Notes under the pieces: generated by a model
The model's database searches: none
Told to the model about the DNA's origin: nothing
The model's input: the letters and a program-made list of their open reading frames with translations, nothing else
Assembly: GCF_002531725.1 (NCBI RefSeq)
Contig: NZ_NWSQ01000001.1
Location: 372,001-436,000 of the forward strand
Direction of reading: 5' to 3'
DNA from: Rhizobium sp. L43
Lineage (GTDB): Bacteria > Pseudomonadota > Alphaproteobacteria > Rhizobiales > Rhizobiaceae
Length of the DNA stretch: 64,000 nucleotides
Program-made: the position numbers and the translations under genes
Part shown: piece by piece, positions 52,077 to 61,627 of the stretch
How positions within the stretch are numbered: position 1 is the stretch's first letter
How the letters are laid out: every line of letters starts with the position of its first letter

Positions 52077-53888
52077 ATGCGCTTCAAATCCAAGAAGGTT
52101 GGGGGGTTCCAGGTCTTCGCAGTTAGCGGCACCAATACGGTCTCCTTTGGCATAGACTTTGACCGGAGCACCGTTGACGGCCTTCTCGGTTTCGCCATCG
52201 AGCGCGAGGATACTGTCGAGAATGAGCGATACTTCATGTATGGCTTCAAGGTCTTCGAGAGTATCTATCCCAATCCTGACAAGGACCTTCAGGTCTCGAC
52301 CTTCTCACAGCCAGTGCAAAGTTTTGTTTGGGACGATTTCACAGCGAAAGACGGGCGAACCTACACCTACTATTTTCATCCACTGAAGGGCACGCCCAAA
52401 AATCTGGACCGCTCGGCCAAGGCGATCCCGATCACGGTGACGACGGAAAAGCTCTTCACCAATGGCACCCACGATATCTTCTTCAACCGGGGCGTCGCCA
52501 GCAGCCAAGCTTATGCGCGAAAGTTTAAAAACAAGGCGCCGGACGCGTTGACCGAGCCCGATCGCACCAGGGCGCTCGAATGGCTGAGCAGGTCACTGGA
52601 CGAGGCGATCTTGGCCTTCATCGACAATGCCGAGGCGGGAGACACTCTCCTCGGCGCCTTCTATGAATTTCGCTACTTGCCGGTCGCCGAGCGGCTCAAG
52701 GCCGCGATCGACCGCGGCGTGTCGGTGAAACTCGTCATCGACGCAAAGAAGAACGGCTATACCGACAAAAAGGGGAAAGTGCATCCCGACTTCCCGCGTG
52801 AAGACAATTTGAACACGGTAAAGGATGCAAGACTTCCAGAGAGTGCGATCGAGTGTTGGCGCGAGCACAATCCCGACGCCATCGCGCATAACAAATTCAT
52901 GGTTCTACTGAAGGGCGGGGCACCGGCCGAGGTCTGGACGGGATCGACCAACCTTTCGGCAGGTGGCATCCATGGGCAGACCAATGTTGGTCATTGGCTG
53001 CGGGATCCCGCCACCGCCGATCATTTCAAGGCCTATTGGCAATTGTTGGCGACGGATCCGGGTAAAACCGGCGACGAGGACGCCGCTGGTGCCAGAAAGC
53101 TGATGGCCGCCTGCCGCAAGTCCGTTGGCAATTTGCTGGCGACCCCGACGGACTGGAAGGCAATCCCCTCCGGAACCACGCCGGTATTCAGCCCGCGGGC
53201 AGGCGGCGAGGTGCTGAGCATGTACGCGGCAGCCCTCGACGAGTCCTCGACGCTCGGATGCATCACGCTTGCCTTCGGCATCAGTGCACTGTTCAAGGAT
53301 AAGCTCGTTCTGAACGACGGGAAAGGACCGCTAACCTTTCTTATGCTCGAGAAGAAGGACGAAGCGCGCAAGGGCGCCCGCACGCCCTTTGTCAGGCTCG
53401 GTGCGCACAACAATGTCTATGCCGCCTGGGGCTCGTATATCGAGGATCCGCTTTATCGGTGGACGCGCGAATCCAATGCCCGGGCGCTCGGCCTCAATCT
53501 CCATGTAAGCTATATCCATTCCAAGTTCCTGCTGCATGATCCGCTCGGCGCCGATCCGATCGTCGTCACCGGCTCGGCGAACTTCTCGACGGCTTCGACC
53601 AACGACAATGATGAGAACATGCTGCTCATCCGTGGCGAGAGACGGGTTGCCGACATCTACTTCACCGAGTTCAACCGGCTTTTCTTCCACTACTATTTCC
53701 GTTCGGTCCACGAGGAAGCGCATGACCGCGCAGAGGCAGGGACCGCCGCCGCGAACGCGGCCGCCGACCAGAAGGCAAGCCTGTTCCTGGACGAAACCGA
53801 TGGCTGGCTGACCAAGTACAAACCGGGAAGCCTGCGCACGAAGCGCGTCGCGATGTTTACGAAGATGGAAGGAACTGTGACCTCATGA
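52077..53888 (+). CDS. Phospholipase D-fold protein
   Basis: About 603 residues. Two HKD-type motifs: H271-x-K273 in AHNKFMVLLKGG with GSTN following but no acidic D, and the canonical H481-x-K483-x4-D488 in IHSKFLLHDPLGADP with GSANFS. The ~200-residue N-terminal domain (KKVGGFQVFAVSGTNTVSFG) is unlike known nucleases I recognise. PLD-fold enzymes cleave phosphodiesters (lipid or nucleic acid). There is no signal peptide. ATG 52077 follows GGGGGAATGATC; a far longer upstream frame would overlap the divergent gene. The stop overlaps the next start (ATGA): first gene of a three-gene operon. Confidence 0.85.
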   Translation: MRFKSKKVGGFQVFAVSGTNTVSFGIDFDRSTVDGLLGFAIEREDTVENERYFMYGFKVFESIYPNPDKDLQVSTFSQPVQSFVWDDFTAKDGRTYTYYFHPLKGTPKNLDRSAKAIPITVTTEKLFTNGTHDIFFNRGVASSQAYARKFKNKAPDALTEPDRTRALEWLSRSLDEAILAFIDNAEAGDTLLGAFYEFRYLPVAERLKAAIDRGVSVKLVIDAKKNGYTDKKGKVHPDFPREDNLNTVKDARLPESAIECWREHNPDAIAHNKFMVLLKGGAPAEVWTGSTNLSAGGIHGQTNVGHWLRDPATADHFKAYWQLLATDPGKTGDEDAAGARKLMAACRKSVGNLLATPTDWKAIPSGTTPVFSPRAGGEVLSMYAAALDESSTLGCITLAFGISALFKDKLVLNDGKGPLTFLMLEKKDEARKGARTPFVRLGAHNNVYAAWGSYIEDPLYRWTRESNARALGLNLHVSYIHSKFLLHDPLGADPIVVTGSANFSTASTNDNDENMLLIRGERRVADIYFTEFNRLFFHYYFRSVHEEAHDRAEAGTAAANAAADQKASLFLDETDGWLTKYKPGSLRTKRVAMFTKMEGTVTS

Positions 53889-55147
53889 GCGTGAAAGGCA
53901 CCGCCTGGAAAGCTATCAAAGCCATCCTGATCGCAGCCGTATGCGGCCTGATGGCGATGCCTGCGGGAGCCGACGAAGCGCATCATGCCTATGCCTATCT
54001 CCATCGAAATCCGGAGATCGGTAAGGACCTGCCCAAGGCTCATGCCTATATCGTCGATCGCCTGCAGGCCATGGGCGGTTTCTCGCTGGTGGCCGTGCCG
54101 GCTCTGCCGTCGGCAGTGATAGCCGTGCTTGACAGCGGCAAGCCCGGCCCGACGATCGCTCTGCGTGCCGACATGGATGCCCGCCGCCTCGATACCGGCG
54201 AGGAGCCCGAAGACCACGATCCGCGTTCAGAAACGCCCGGATTGATGCACAACTGCGGCCATGATGCCCACAGCGCCATGCTGCTCGGTGCCGCTGCCGA
54301 GCTACGCGGCCATCCAGAGAGGTTTACCGGCAAGATCGTATTCCTGTTTCAGCCGGCCGAGGAGGTAAAGGGCGGCGCCGACGACATAACTGCCGACGGT
54401 GTACTCCTGCGCCTTGGCGTTCGCGCGATCTTCGCACAGCATGTCGTGCCCGGCCAGCCTGTCGGTGAGGTTAGCGTGTCCCAGGGCTCGGCGATGGCTG
54501 GCAGCAATACGTTCAAACTCAATTTGCGTGGTACGGCATCGCACGCGGCGATGCCGTATGAGGGCGCGGATCTCGGCGTGACGGCCGCCAAGGTGATCGT
54601 CGAACTCGCAAACCTGCCTGCGCGGGGATGGGATGCATCGAACCGCCCTGCCGTCATCTCGGTAACCAAGATTGCCAGCAGCTCGACGTCGATCAACGCC
54701 ACCCCCGCCGAGGTGACCGTAGAAGGCACGCTTCGCGCCTTCGAGCCACTCGGCGATGCCGCAGCGACCGGCACGCTCAACAACCTCATCGCTGCAAGGA
54801 TCAGCGCACTCGCTCAAGTTTACGGCGCGACCGCCGAGTGGACCGTGACGCCGGGAACGCCGCCAACTGTCAACGATGTCGAGACTATCCGCGCCCTTGC
54901 GGCGGACCTGCCCAATGAGGCCGGCATACAGCTGACCGTGTCAACCGAGCGTTACATGACCTCCGAAGATTTCGCCTACTACAGCCAGTTGTTGCCAGCG
55001 GTGTATTTTGGACAGGGCATCGCCAAAGATGCGCTGGGCAATGTCGGGGTCCATCAGGGCGGCTTCACGATCCATCCCGATGCGCTCGACAACGGCGTCC
55101 GGCTTCTGGTCGCCCTGGCACACCTCGCAACCGAAAAATTGCATTAG
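53885..55147 (+). CDS. Exported M20-family amidohydrolase/peptidase
   Basis: 420 residues. An N-terminal signal (KAILIAAVCGLMAMPAGADE) precedes an M20D-type metallohydrolase: LRADMDARRL, HNCGHDAHSAML (metal His/Asp), FQPAEEVKGG (Glu-Glu) and EDFAYYSQLLPAVYF. Family members hydrolyse N-acyl or hippurate-type amides; here probably in the periplasm. The dimerisation domain (~185-300) contains GTASHAAMPYEGAD. It is translationally coupled to the PLD gene and 15 nt from the KAP NTPase gene, an odd location for an ordinary catabolic hydrolase. Confidence 0.9.
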   Translation: MSVKGTAWKAIKAILIAAVCGLMAMPAGADEAHHAYAYLHRNPEIGKDLPKAHAYIVDRLQAMGGFSLVAVPALPSAVIAVLDSGKPGPTIALRADMDARRLDTGEEPEDHDPRSETPGLMHNCGHDAHSAMLLGAAAELRGHPERFTGKIVFLFQPAEEVKGGADDITADGVLLRLGVRAIFAQHVVPGQPVGEVSVSQGSAMAGSNTFKLNLRGTASHAAMPYEGADLGVTAAKVIVELANLPARGWDASNRPAVISVTKIASSSTSINATPAEVTVEGTLRAFEPLGDAAATGTLNNLIAARISALAQVYGATAEWTVTPGTPPTVNDVETIRALAADLPNEAGIQLTVSTERYMTSEDFAYYSQLLPAVYFGQGIAKDALGNVGVHQGGFTIHPDALDNGVRLLVALAHLATEKLH

Positions 55148-55162
55148 ACAATCGAGCAGATC

Positions 55163-58084
55163 ATGGAAACCACCGAAGAACTGCTCGACGTAATTATCGG
55201 ATCCACCATCTCCGTGCGGGTCGCGGCGCCGCCGGAAGCGGAAGTCATCTTCCTGCCGACCGATGCGGTCGGCACGCCCGGACAATTGAACGGAGAGATT
55301 TTGCGTCGGCTCGGCCTTTCTCTGGATCTGCCGAGCGCTCGTGAGCTGAAGCGCGGATATCATGTCGAACGAACGTCACGCGGTCTCATCTGCTTTGTCG
55401 TCACCGTCGCCAGCCGTCCCCCGGAAGAGGCGCTGCGAGTAAATCTCGGTCTGGCGCTCGCCGATCCAGGGATCGAGGGCGCGAGCTCGATCTGGGTTCC
55501 TTTGATGGGTACGGGCGTGGGCCAAATCCCGTTCCACCGGAGCTTTTCGATCATCCTCGATGTGCTACAGACCGACCGGCGTATCATCAGCGGCACCATG
55601 AAAGCGATTATTTCGGTCCCCGACGACATGCCGTTGGACCAGCGAGGCTTTCTATCTGACCGAATCCGTGCAACGTCTGCGCCCCTCACGGTTACCCCAC
55701 CAACTCAGGCAAGCGCCAATCCCTACGAACTCGCCCGGTCGGAGGCGGTGACGGCCGCCCTCGATCATGCGACCAGCCTCGGTCAATTGCATCGCAGGCC
55801 GCGCAAAGCACTTTCGACAACGCTCCTGTTCTTTGCACTCGCCGACAGCCAGTCCAGTACGACGCCGGTCGAGCTTCGCGAGGATGTGGCGGCCGAATTC
55901 TTCCGAGCCGCGGTTCATTTCCTGGCTGGCGATCGATATTCTGTGGCTTGGCAGGACTATTTCGGAACAGATCAACAGCTTTCGTCGCCAGACAAAGCCG
56001 TCAAACTGCTAGAGCCGACCAAGAATATCGCGTCAGTGCTCCACAGTGCGTCCGCGATTGCTGGCGGAGCAGAGAGGCCAATCCAGATCGATCATCTTGT
56101 CACGGCTCTGCTCGCGCAAGAAGAGGCCAGGCTCCGGCGTGTGCTCTCAGAGATGGGGATGACGGCGGACAAGCTTGCTACGGAATACAAGGACGCACGT
56201 CTCGGCCAAGTCCTCAAGCGATTTAACAACGACGTCCCGACGAGCGATGATCAACTCGGTTACGACAGCTATGCAACCGCAATCTATGAGTTCCTGACGC
56301 ACGTCGAAACGCCGCCGCCTCTCAGCATCAGCATCCAAGCGCCATGGGGCGGCGGAAAATCATCGCTGATGAACTTGATACGCGAGAAGCTCGATCCGCG
56401 CAGTTTCAGGGAGAAGCACAAACCGGCAATCGGGGGAATTGCGGGCGCGCCGCGACTGTTGCTCGGAGCGGTCCTCCGGTTTCTCGACCGTGATGAGGAT
56501 TTCTCCGTCAACCCGGAACCGATGCCGAACATCGGCCAGCCGACGAAGCGGCTCTGGACGATCTGGTTCAATGCATGGAAATACGAAACAACCGAGCAGG
56601 TCTGGGCGGGGCTGGTCGACGCCATCGTTTCGCAGGTTGCCGAACGTTTGCCGCCGCTCGAGAGGGAGAAATTCCTTCTAAAGCTCCAACTCGCGCGTAT
56701 CGACGACGGCGAGATCCGCAAGCGCATCTATAACAGGGTCATCACCATTTGGTGGGCCAAGGCTCGCGCATGGGTGCTTGCGGGTGCGTCGACGACCTTG
56801 GCGTTGTTTGGTCTCGGTGTCGTGAAACCCGATCTCCCCGGGACCATTCAGAAGGCGATCTCGCTATGGATACCCGACGGCAATGGGTACGCCAGCGCGG
56901 TTGCAGTGCAGATCATTCTGTCGATCTATCTTGTCGGCAGCTATTTTAAAAGCCGCAATGAAACACGTAAGGAACCGGCAACTTTCAGCCTTGCCGAATA
57001 TATTCGGGTGCCCGACTATGGCAAAGCAGTCGGAGAGATCCATCACATTCACTCGGACCTCAGGCGCGTGCTCGGCGTCGTACCTAAAGAGCCCGGTGAG
57101 AGCGAGCACGCCCCCATCGTCATCTTCATTGACGATCTAGACCGCTGCTCACCAAGCAAGGTGGCGAGCGTCGTCGAGGGCGTGAGCATGCTGCTCGCCA
57201 GCGATACCTACCGCTGCATGTTCGTCATCGGCATGGACCCGCAGATGGTGGCTGCAGCGCTCGAAAGTGCGCATGAAGACGTACGCAAGCAGCTTCCGAC
57301 CTATGAGCGCTCCGTGCCGCTCGGCTGGCGCTTCATGGACAAGTTCATACAGCTCCCTTTCACAATCCCGCCAAGCGGTGGGCGGCAGTTTGAAGGTTAT
57401 GTGGACTGGCTCGTCGGCGCTGTCCCGCCCACCACACCATCCGGGAAGAAGGATGGGACAGATGCCCCCGCGAATGGGTTTGAGCCGCGGCGCCCGCCGA
57501 ATCCGCCTGAGGAGACAGGGCGCGACACGCCAGCGCGTAAACCAGTGTCGGCTCTCCCACTGAACGACAAGCCGGCAGACATGGCCACGACAGCGTTTGC
57601 GGAGAGTCGCGATGTTGGTGCGATCATTCGTAAGATTGCCGCCTACTCCATCGGCAATCCACGCGAAATGAAACGGATGGTCAATCTGGCTCGCTTCTAT
57701 CTTTCTTTACGGTCGGCGAGACGCGTGCGCGATGCTCATTGGCGCGCGCCCGATCTGGATCAATATGCACGCTGGATTGCGATCACATTGCGGTGGCCGG
57801 ATATGTTGCGGTGGCTGCAATGGGGAGCCGACGAAGCTCATTGGCCGCCGGAGCAGCAGGGAACTGACCTTGTAATCCGCCGGTTAAGGGTTCTTGAGTT
57901 CCACGCATCGACATCAGACCTCCCCGATAAGTGGCGCGCCGCGCTTAGATCCGAGCTTAATGTTCCAATCGATTCCGACAGTGACTGGGCATGCGACACC
58001 AAACTGTTCGAGTTCTTCAAGACGGAATCTGCGTTAGCGGAGGGTAAGCGCCTCTCGGATGCGGTGATGCGCGGTTTTTGGTGA
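55163..58084 (+). CDS. KAP-family P-loop NTPase with macro-like and Clp-N-like N-terminal regions
   Basis: 973 residues. KAP NTPase core from ~375: Walker A APWGGGKSS (393-401), WFNAWKYETTEQVWAGL (KAP signature), Walker B VIFIDDLDRCSPSKVA (D657-D660). Two membrane helices are inserted between (about 537-556 and 575-594), as is usual for KAP proteins. Residues ~25-150 resemble a macro/ADP-ribose-binding fold (VIFLPTDAVG..., SIWVPLMGTGVGQIPF). Residues ~185-360 contain a Clp-N-like repeat (IQIDHLVTALLAQEEARLRR). Both N-terminal calls are by pattern only. A Pro-rich low-complexity segment (~750-795) interrupts the C-terminal part. KAP NTPases occur in phage-exclusion and membrane-associated stress systems. 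Last gene of the PLD-M20-KAP operon. Confidence 0.85.
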   Translation: METTEELLDVIIGSTISVRVAAPPEAEVIFLPTDAVGTPGQLNGEILRRLGLSLDLPSARELKRGYHVERTSRGLICFVVTVASRPPEEALRVNLGLALADPGIEGASSIWVPLMGTGVGQIPFHRSFSIILDVLQTDRRIISGTMKAIISVPDDMPLDQRGFLSDRIRATSAPLTVTPPTQASANPYELARSEAVTAALDHATSLGQLHRRPRKALSTTLLFFALADSQSSTTPVELREDVAAEFFRAAVHFLAGDRYSVAWQDYFGTDQQLSSPDKAVKLLEPTKNIASVLHSASAIAGGAERPIQIDHLVTALLAQEEARLRRVLSEMGMTADKLATEYKDARLGQVLKRFNNDVPTSDDQLGYDSYATAIYEFLTHVETPPPLSISIQAPWGGGKSSLMNLIREKLDPRSFREKHKPAIGGIAGAPRLLLGAVLRFLDRDEDFSVNPEPMPNIGQPTKRLWTIWFNAWKYETTEQVWAGLVDAIVSQVAERLPPLEREKFLLKLQLARIDDGEIRKRIYNRVITIWWAKARAWVLAGASTTLALFGLGVVKPDLPGTIQKAISLWIPDGNGYASAVAVQIILSIYLVGSYFKSRNETRKEPATFSLAEYIRVPDYGKAVGEIHHIHSDLRRVLGVVPKEPGESEHAPIVIFIDDLDRCSPSKVASVVEGVSMLLASDTYRCMFVIGMDPQMVAAALESAHEDVRKQLPTYERSVPLGWRFMDKFIQLPFTIPPSGGRQFEGYVDWLVGAVPPTTPSGKKDGTDAPANGFEPRRPPNPPEETGRDTPARKPVSALPLNDKPADMATTAFAESRDVGAIIRKIAAYSIGNPREMKRMVNLARFYLSLRSARRVRDAHWRAPDLDQYARWIAITLRWPDMLRWLQWGADEAHWPPEQQGTDLVIRRLRVLEFHASTSDLPDKWRAALRSELNVPIDSDSDWACDTKLFEFFKTESALAEGKRLSDAVMRGFW

Positions 58085-58183
58085 CATCGCACGTTGTCAC
58101 GTTTAGGGTTCAGCCGGACCAAGGGAGATGTTCAATAAAATCGTCAGCGGATAATTGCGTCGGTTCTTTAGGCTAAACCGAAT

Positions 58184-59386
58184 TCACCCGACCGGCTTTT
58201 GCAGGACGTCGAAGCGTGGATTGGTTTCGGAAAAGATCGGCAGGGCGGCGGCGCCGAGGATGGCCGTGTCCTTGCCGGTCATGCCGATCATGACGCGGGG
58301 CACGCTGCGCGTCCGGTCGGCGTCGATCGGGACGTGCAGCGGCTCCAGCCGTTCTGCGAGCCTCTGCATCAGCGATGTCGATATGCTGCCGCCGAGCACG
58401 ATGGTCTGCGGATCGAAGGCCAGTTCGAGGAAATCGAGGGTCTGCCGCAGCGGCTGGACGGCCTGGTCGAGCCAGGCGTCCAGGCCTTCGCCACCCTTGG
58501 CGATCACCGCGTCGAGAGCGTCTGATGACAGCTCCTCGGCATTGGCAATGCCCATGAATTCATAGGCGACGGCAGGCGAGACATAGCGGTCCAGGCAGCC
58601 GCGCTTGCCGCAGCTGCACAGCTTGCCGTGCGGCTCGACGATGATATGGCCGATCTCGCCGGCATTGTTGCGGCTGCCCTTGTAGAGATGGCCGTCGAGG
58701 AACATTCCGGCGCCGATGCCGCCGCCGCCGGCCAGGAACAGATAGACGAAGCTGCCCAGGCCGCGGGCGACGCCGTGAAGACGCTCACCGATTGCGGCTG
58801 CCGTCGCATCGTTTTCGACGAGCACCGGCACCTTGACCCGCTGTTCCAGCTCATGGCCGACGGGAAAATCCTGCCAGCCGGGCAGGTTCTGCGGGCTGAG
58901 CGAGGTGGTGCCGCCATCGGCATAGCGGCCGGGCAGCGCCATGCCGACGCCGAGCAGCCGGTTTCGGTCGAAGGCGAAGGACTGCTGAAGATCTTCGACG
59001 ATTGTCTGGAGCGCCGGCATGGCTCTTTGCGGATCGGGATGTTCGACATGGCGCTCGATGCGGGCGCAAACGGCGCCGGAGAGATCCGTCAGAACCCCGC
59101 TGGCGCGCTGGCGGCCAAGTTCGAGGCCGATCGAATAGGCGCCGGCGGGATTGATCGAATAGGGGATGATCGGCTGGCCGCGCGCCAGCTTCTGCGCCTG
59201 CGCCGGCACAAGAAGATGCGACCTCTCCAGTTCCTCGACGATATTCGACACGGTCTGGGCGGTCAGCGCCGTCATCCGGGCGATCGCCGCACGCGACAAC
59301 GGACCGTTCGTCCGCACGGCCTCGATCACCACACGCCGGTTGTGAGACTTGGCCTGCTCGAGATTCGTGCCGGAGATCGCCTTCAT
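58184..59386 (-). CDS. ROK-family transcriptional regulator (NagC/XylR type)
   Basis: 400 residues. An N-terminal winged helix (SRAAIARMTALTAQTVSNIV) is followed by an ROK kinase-like domain with LFLAGGGGIGAGMFLDGHLY, NNAGEIGHIIVEPHG and the zinc motif CSCGKRGCLD. The kinase-type Asp is replaced by regulator-type sequence (VLVENDATAAAIGERLHG retained), so a sugar-sensing repressor rather than a glucokinase is favoured. It is the last minus-strand gene of the RidA-RpiR-SDR-MFS-ROK run and probably responds to a sugar handled by the adjacent MFS. Confidence 0.92.
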   Translation of the reverse strand: MKAISGTNLEQAKSHNRRVVIEAVRTNGPLSRAAIARMTALTAQTVSNIVEELERSHLLVPAQAQKLARGQPIIPYSINPAGAYSIGLELGRQRASGVLTDLSGAVCARIERHVEHPDPQRAMPALQTIVEDLQQSFAFDRNRLLGVGMALPGRYADGGTTSLSPQNLPGWQDFPVGHELEQRVKVPVLVENDATAAAIGERLHGVARGLGSFVYLFLAGGGGIGAGMFLDGHLYKGSRNNAGEIGHIIVEPHGKLCSCGKRGCLDRYVSPAVAYEFMGIANAEELSSDALDAVIAKGGEGLDAWLDQAVQPLRQTLDFLELAFDPQTIVLGGSISTSLMQRLAERLEPLHVPIDADRTRSVPRVMIGMTGKDTAILGAAALPIFSETNPRFDVLQKPVG

Positions 59387-59462
59387 GTCGCCTTCAAAGG
59401 AAATGGAGCCTCACCCTTGTCACAAGACGGATAGTGATGAAAGCCACATTCTTCGCCGGCTT

Positions 59463-60686
59463 TTATTGAACCCCGGCGTCAACAGGCGCAACGGCATTTC
59501 GTCTCTGCAGCAGGCCGAGGATCGCAATCCCCGACAGGCCGGTAACGGCGCTCATGATGGCGGTCCCGGAATAGCCTGTCACATAAGTGCCGGCGGCAAA
59601 GACCAGCGCACCGATCCCGGCGCTGGCAAAGATATTGACGGAGATCAGGGCGCTGCCGAGCCCCGGCCGATCGGCAATGAGATCCTGCAGATAGGTGATC
59701 GGAATGCTGATGATCGCCGCCGCGCCGATGCCGGCGAGCAGGGTGAGCGCATAGAGGTGCCACGGCTGCGAGGCAAAGCCGAGAAGGCTGAGGAACACCG
59801 CATAGATGATGGTGCCGGCGGCAAGCGCCGTCATCTGGCCGGCCTCCCGCGCGATCCGCGACCAGACGATGATGAAGACGATCTCCAGCAATGCGACGAT
59901 GCCGACGAGAATGCCGACGTCGCTGAGCGCACCGTGGGCGGCGCCGGTGGCGATCAGCGGCAGAAGGGCGTCGTTTAGATGCAGCGTGCTGGTGATGAGC
60001 GCCACGCCGGCGACATGCGCCGAAATCCGTGGCGAAATAACCTGCCGCAGCGCGCCGAAATAGGTGAGATGCTGAACCGCTGTTATCTCCGTTGCCACCC
60101 GCTTCGGCAGGGCGAAGAGGATGATGCCCTGGCATAAGAGGCATGCGATGGCGGCAAAGAGATAGGCCGGCAGCATGCTCGATGCGCCTGATAGCAGCAG
60201 GCCGGTTATGCCAGGGATCAGCACCCAGGAGAGCGAGATCATGGCGCGCACGCCGGAGTTGGCCGTCACCATGTCGCTGCGGTTCATGCCGTGCATCGCC
60301 GCGCGTGCATTGGCAAACAGCAGCGAGTTCAGCGCCCCGAAGATCGGCAGCGGCAGCAAGCCGCTGATGATGAAGATCGCCGCTGTGGGAAAGGCGTAGA
60401 CCATGCCGTAGCCGACGATGCCGAAGAGGCAGGCGCCGATCATCGCCGAACGGTATTCGCCCAGCCGATCGGCGAGATTGCCGAGCAGGATGCTGATGAC
60501 CACGTTCACCGCCGCCGAGGCGAAGGCCAGGAAAGAATAGAGACCATCGCTCAACCCCAGCTCACGGATGCCGATGATCGAGCGGTAGGGTGCGGTCATC
60601 GCCCCGGCCATGCCGAAGGTGAAAATGGCGATCATGCTGGCGCGGATCGCCGGATTGCGGAAGACGGCGGGGAAGAGGCGGCTCAT
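59463..60686 (-). CDS. MFS transporter (sugar-efflux SetA-like)
   Basis: 407 residues, twelve membrane helices, beginning with ASMIAIFTFGMAGAMTAPYR. Motif A-type loop ILLGNLADRLGEYR lies after helix 2. The sequence resembles sugar efflux transporters of the Set family by the two-domain pattern and GLGSALISVNIFASAGIGAL near the end. Transport direction and substrate are unknown. 76 nt separate it from the ROK regulator gene. Confidence 0.85.
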   Translation of the reverse strand: MSRLFPAVFRNPAIRASMIAIFTFGMAGAMTAPYRSIIGIRELGLSDGLYSFLAFASAAVNVVISILLGNLADRLGEYRSAMIGACLFGIVGYGMVYAFPTAAIFIISGLLPLPIFGALNSLLFANARAAMHGMNRSDMVTANSGVRAMISLSWVLIPGITGLLLSGASSMLPAYLFAAIACLLCQGIILFALPKRVATEITAVQHLTYFGALRQVISPRISAHVAGVALITSTLHLNDALLPLIATGAAHGALSDVGILVGIVALLEIVFIIVWSRIAREAGQMTALAAGTIIYAVFLSLLGFASQPWHLYALTLLAGIGAAAIISIPITYLQDLIADRPGLGSALISVNIFASAGIGALVFAAGTYVTGYSGTAIMSAVTGLSGIAILGLLQRRNAVAPVDAGVQ

Positions 60687-60788
60687 GGGATCATCAATCG
60701 TCAGGGAGATCGGCAGGCGCGGCCGCGGCGGGCCTACCTGAAGGTCATATCATGCTATCGTTTCGGCTCGGAGATCGGAGGCCCAAAT

Positions 60789-61565
60789 TTAATAATGCTC
60801 CGATTGGGAGAAGGTCCGCGCCAGTTCCGCCTGGCCGGCCGTCAGGCCGCAGTCGACAGGCAGGCAGACGCCTGTGATCGCTGCCGCCAGCGGACCGGCC
60901 AGGAAGGCGACGGCATTGGCGACATCTTTCGGATCGACGACACGCTGCAGCGGATACCAGCGGCGCGCTTCCTCGAAAACATTCGGGTTGGCGCTCGCGC
61001 GTGCCTCCCAGGCCTGCGTCTTCACCGTGCCGGGTGCGACGGCGTTGGAGCGGATGCCGAACTTGCCGTATTCCACCGCGACCAGCCGGGTGAAATGCAG
61101 CAGGCCGGCCTTGGCGGCGCTATAGGCCGGATGTCCGAAGACATGGATGCCGTTGACCGAGGCGATGTTGACGACGGAACCCTTCGAGGCCTTCAGCATC
61201 GGCTCGAAGGCGCGGAAACACAGGAATGCCGCTTCGAGATTGAGCGCAACGTCCGCCCGCCAAATGTCAGGCGTCGTCTCGTGCAGGCTGGTGGCGCGGG
61301 CCGCCCCGGCATTGTTGACCAGCGTCCGAACCACGCCGACTTCCCCAGCGCGTCTAACCAATTCGGCAATGCTCGTTTCGCTGGTCACATCACATCCGAC
61401 GGCGACGAAGCGATTGTCCGGCCCGAGCTTCGAAGCGACCGCCGCCGCAGCCTCGGCATCGATGTCGGCGAGAAACACGACGTCATGCTCATCGGCCAGC
61501 CGTGCGGCGATCGCAGCACCTATATCGCCCGCCGCACCCGTGACGATCGCTGCCGATTGGGTCAT
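60789..61565 (-). CDS. Short-chain dehydrogenase/reductase
   Basis: 258 residues. TGAAGDIG (dinucleotide site), LADIDAEAA (acidic residue favouring NAD), VNNAGAARAT, Ser in NIASVNGIHVFGHP, and YSAAKAG (Tyr-x3-Lys). Ends with the usual GVCLPVDCGLTAG. Probably oxidises a sugar or polyol. In the same direction as the upstream RpiR gene, separated by 54 nt that hold a 15-bp tandem repeat. Confidence 0.9.
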   Translation of the reverse strand: MTQSAAIVTGAAGDIGAAIAARLADEHDVVFLADIDAEAAAAVASKLGPDNRFVAVGCDVTSETSIAELVRRAGEVGVVRTLVNNAGAARATSLHETTPDIWRADVALNLEAAFLCFRAFEPMLKASKGSVVNIASVNGIHVFGHPAYSAAKAGLLHFTRLVAVEYGKFGIRSNAVAPGTVKTQAWEARASANPNVFEEARRWYPLQRVVDPKDVANAVAFLAGPLAAAITGVCLPVDCGLTAGQAELARTFSQSEHY

Positions 61566-61587
61566 TTTCCCGCGCTCCCGCTCATTG

Positions 61588-61627
61588 TTTCAATCTCGTG
61601 GGTTTCAATCTCGTGGGCTTCAATCTC
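61588..61627. repeat. 15-bp tandem repeat, 2.7 copies
   Basis: TTTCAATCTCGTGGG at 61588-61602 and 61603-61617, then CTTCAATCTC at 61618-61627. It spans the RpiR gene stop codon and the gap before the SDR gene. Confidence 0.85.

Noticed and set aside
52010..58180. Genomic island carrying the PLD-M20-KAP operon
   Set aside because: Composition is somewhat more mixed than the neighbours, but I found no integrase, tRNA end, direct repeats or IS element to support a bounded island.
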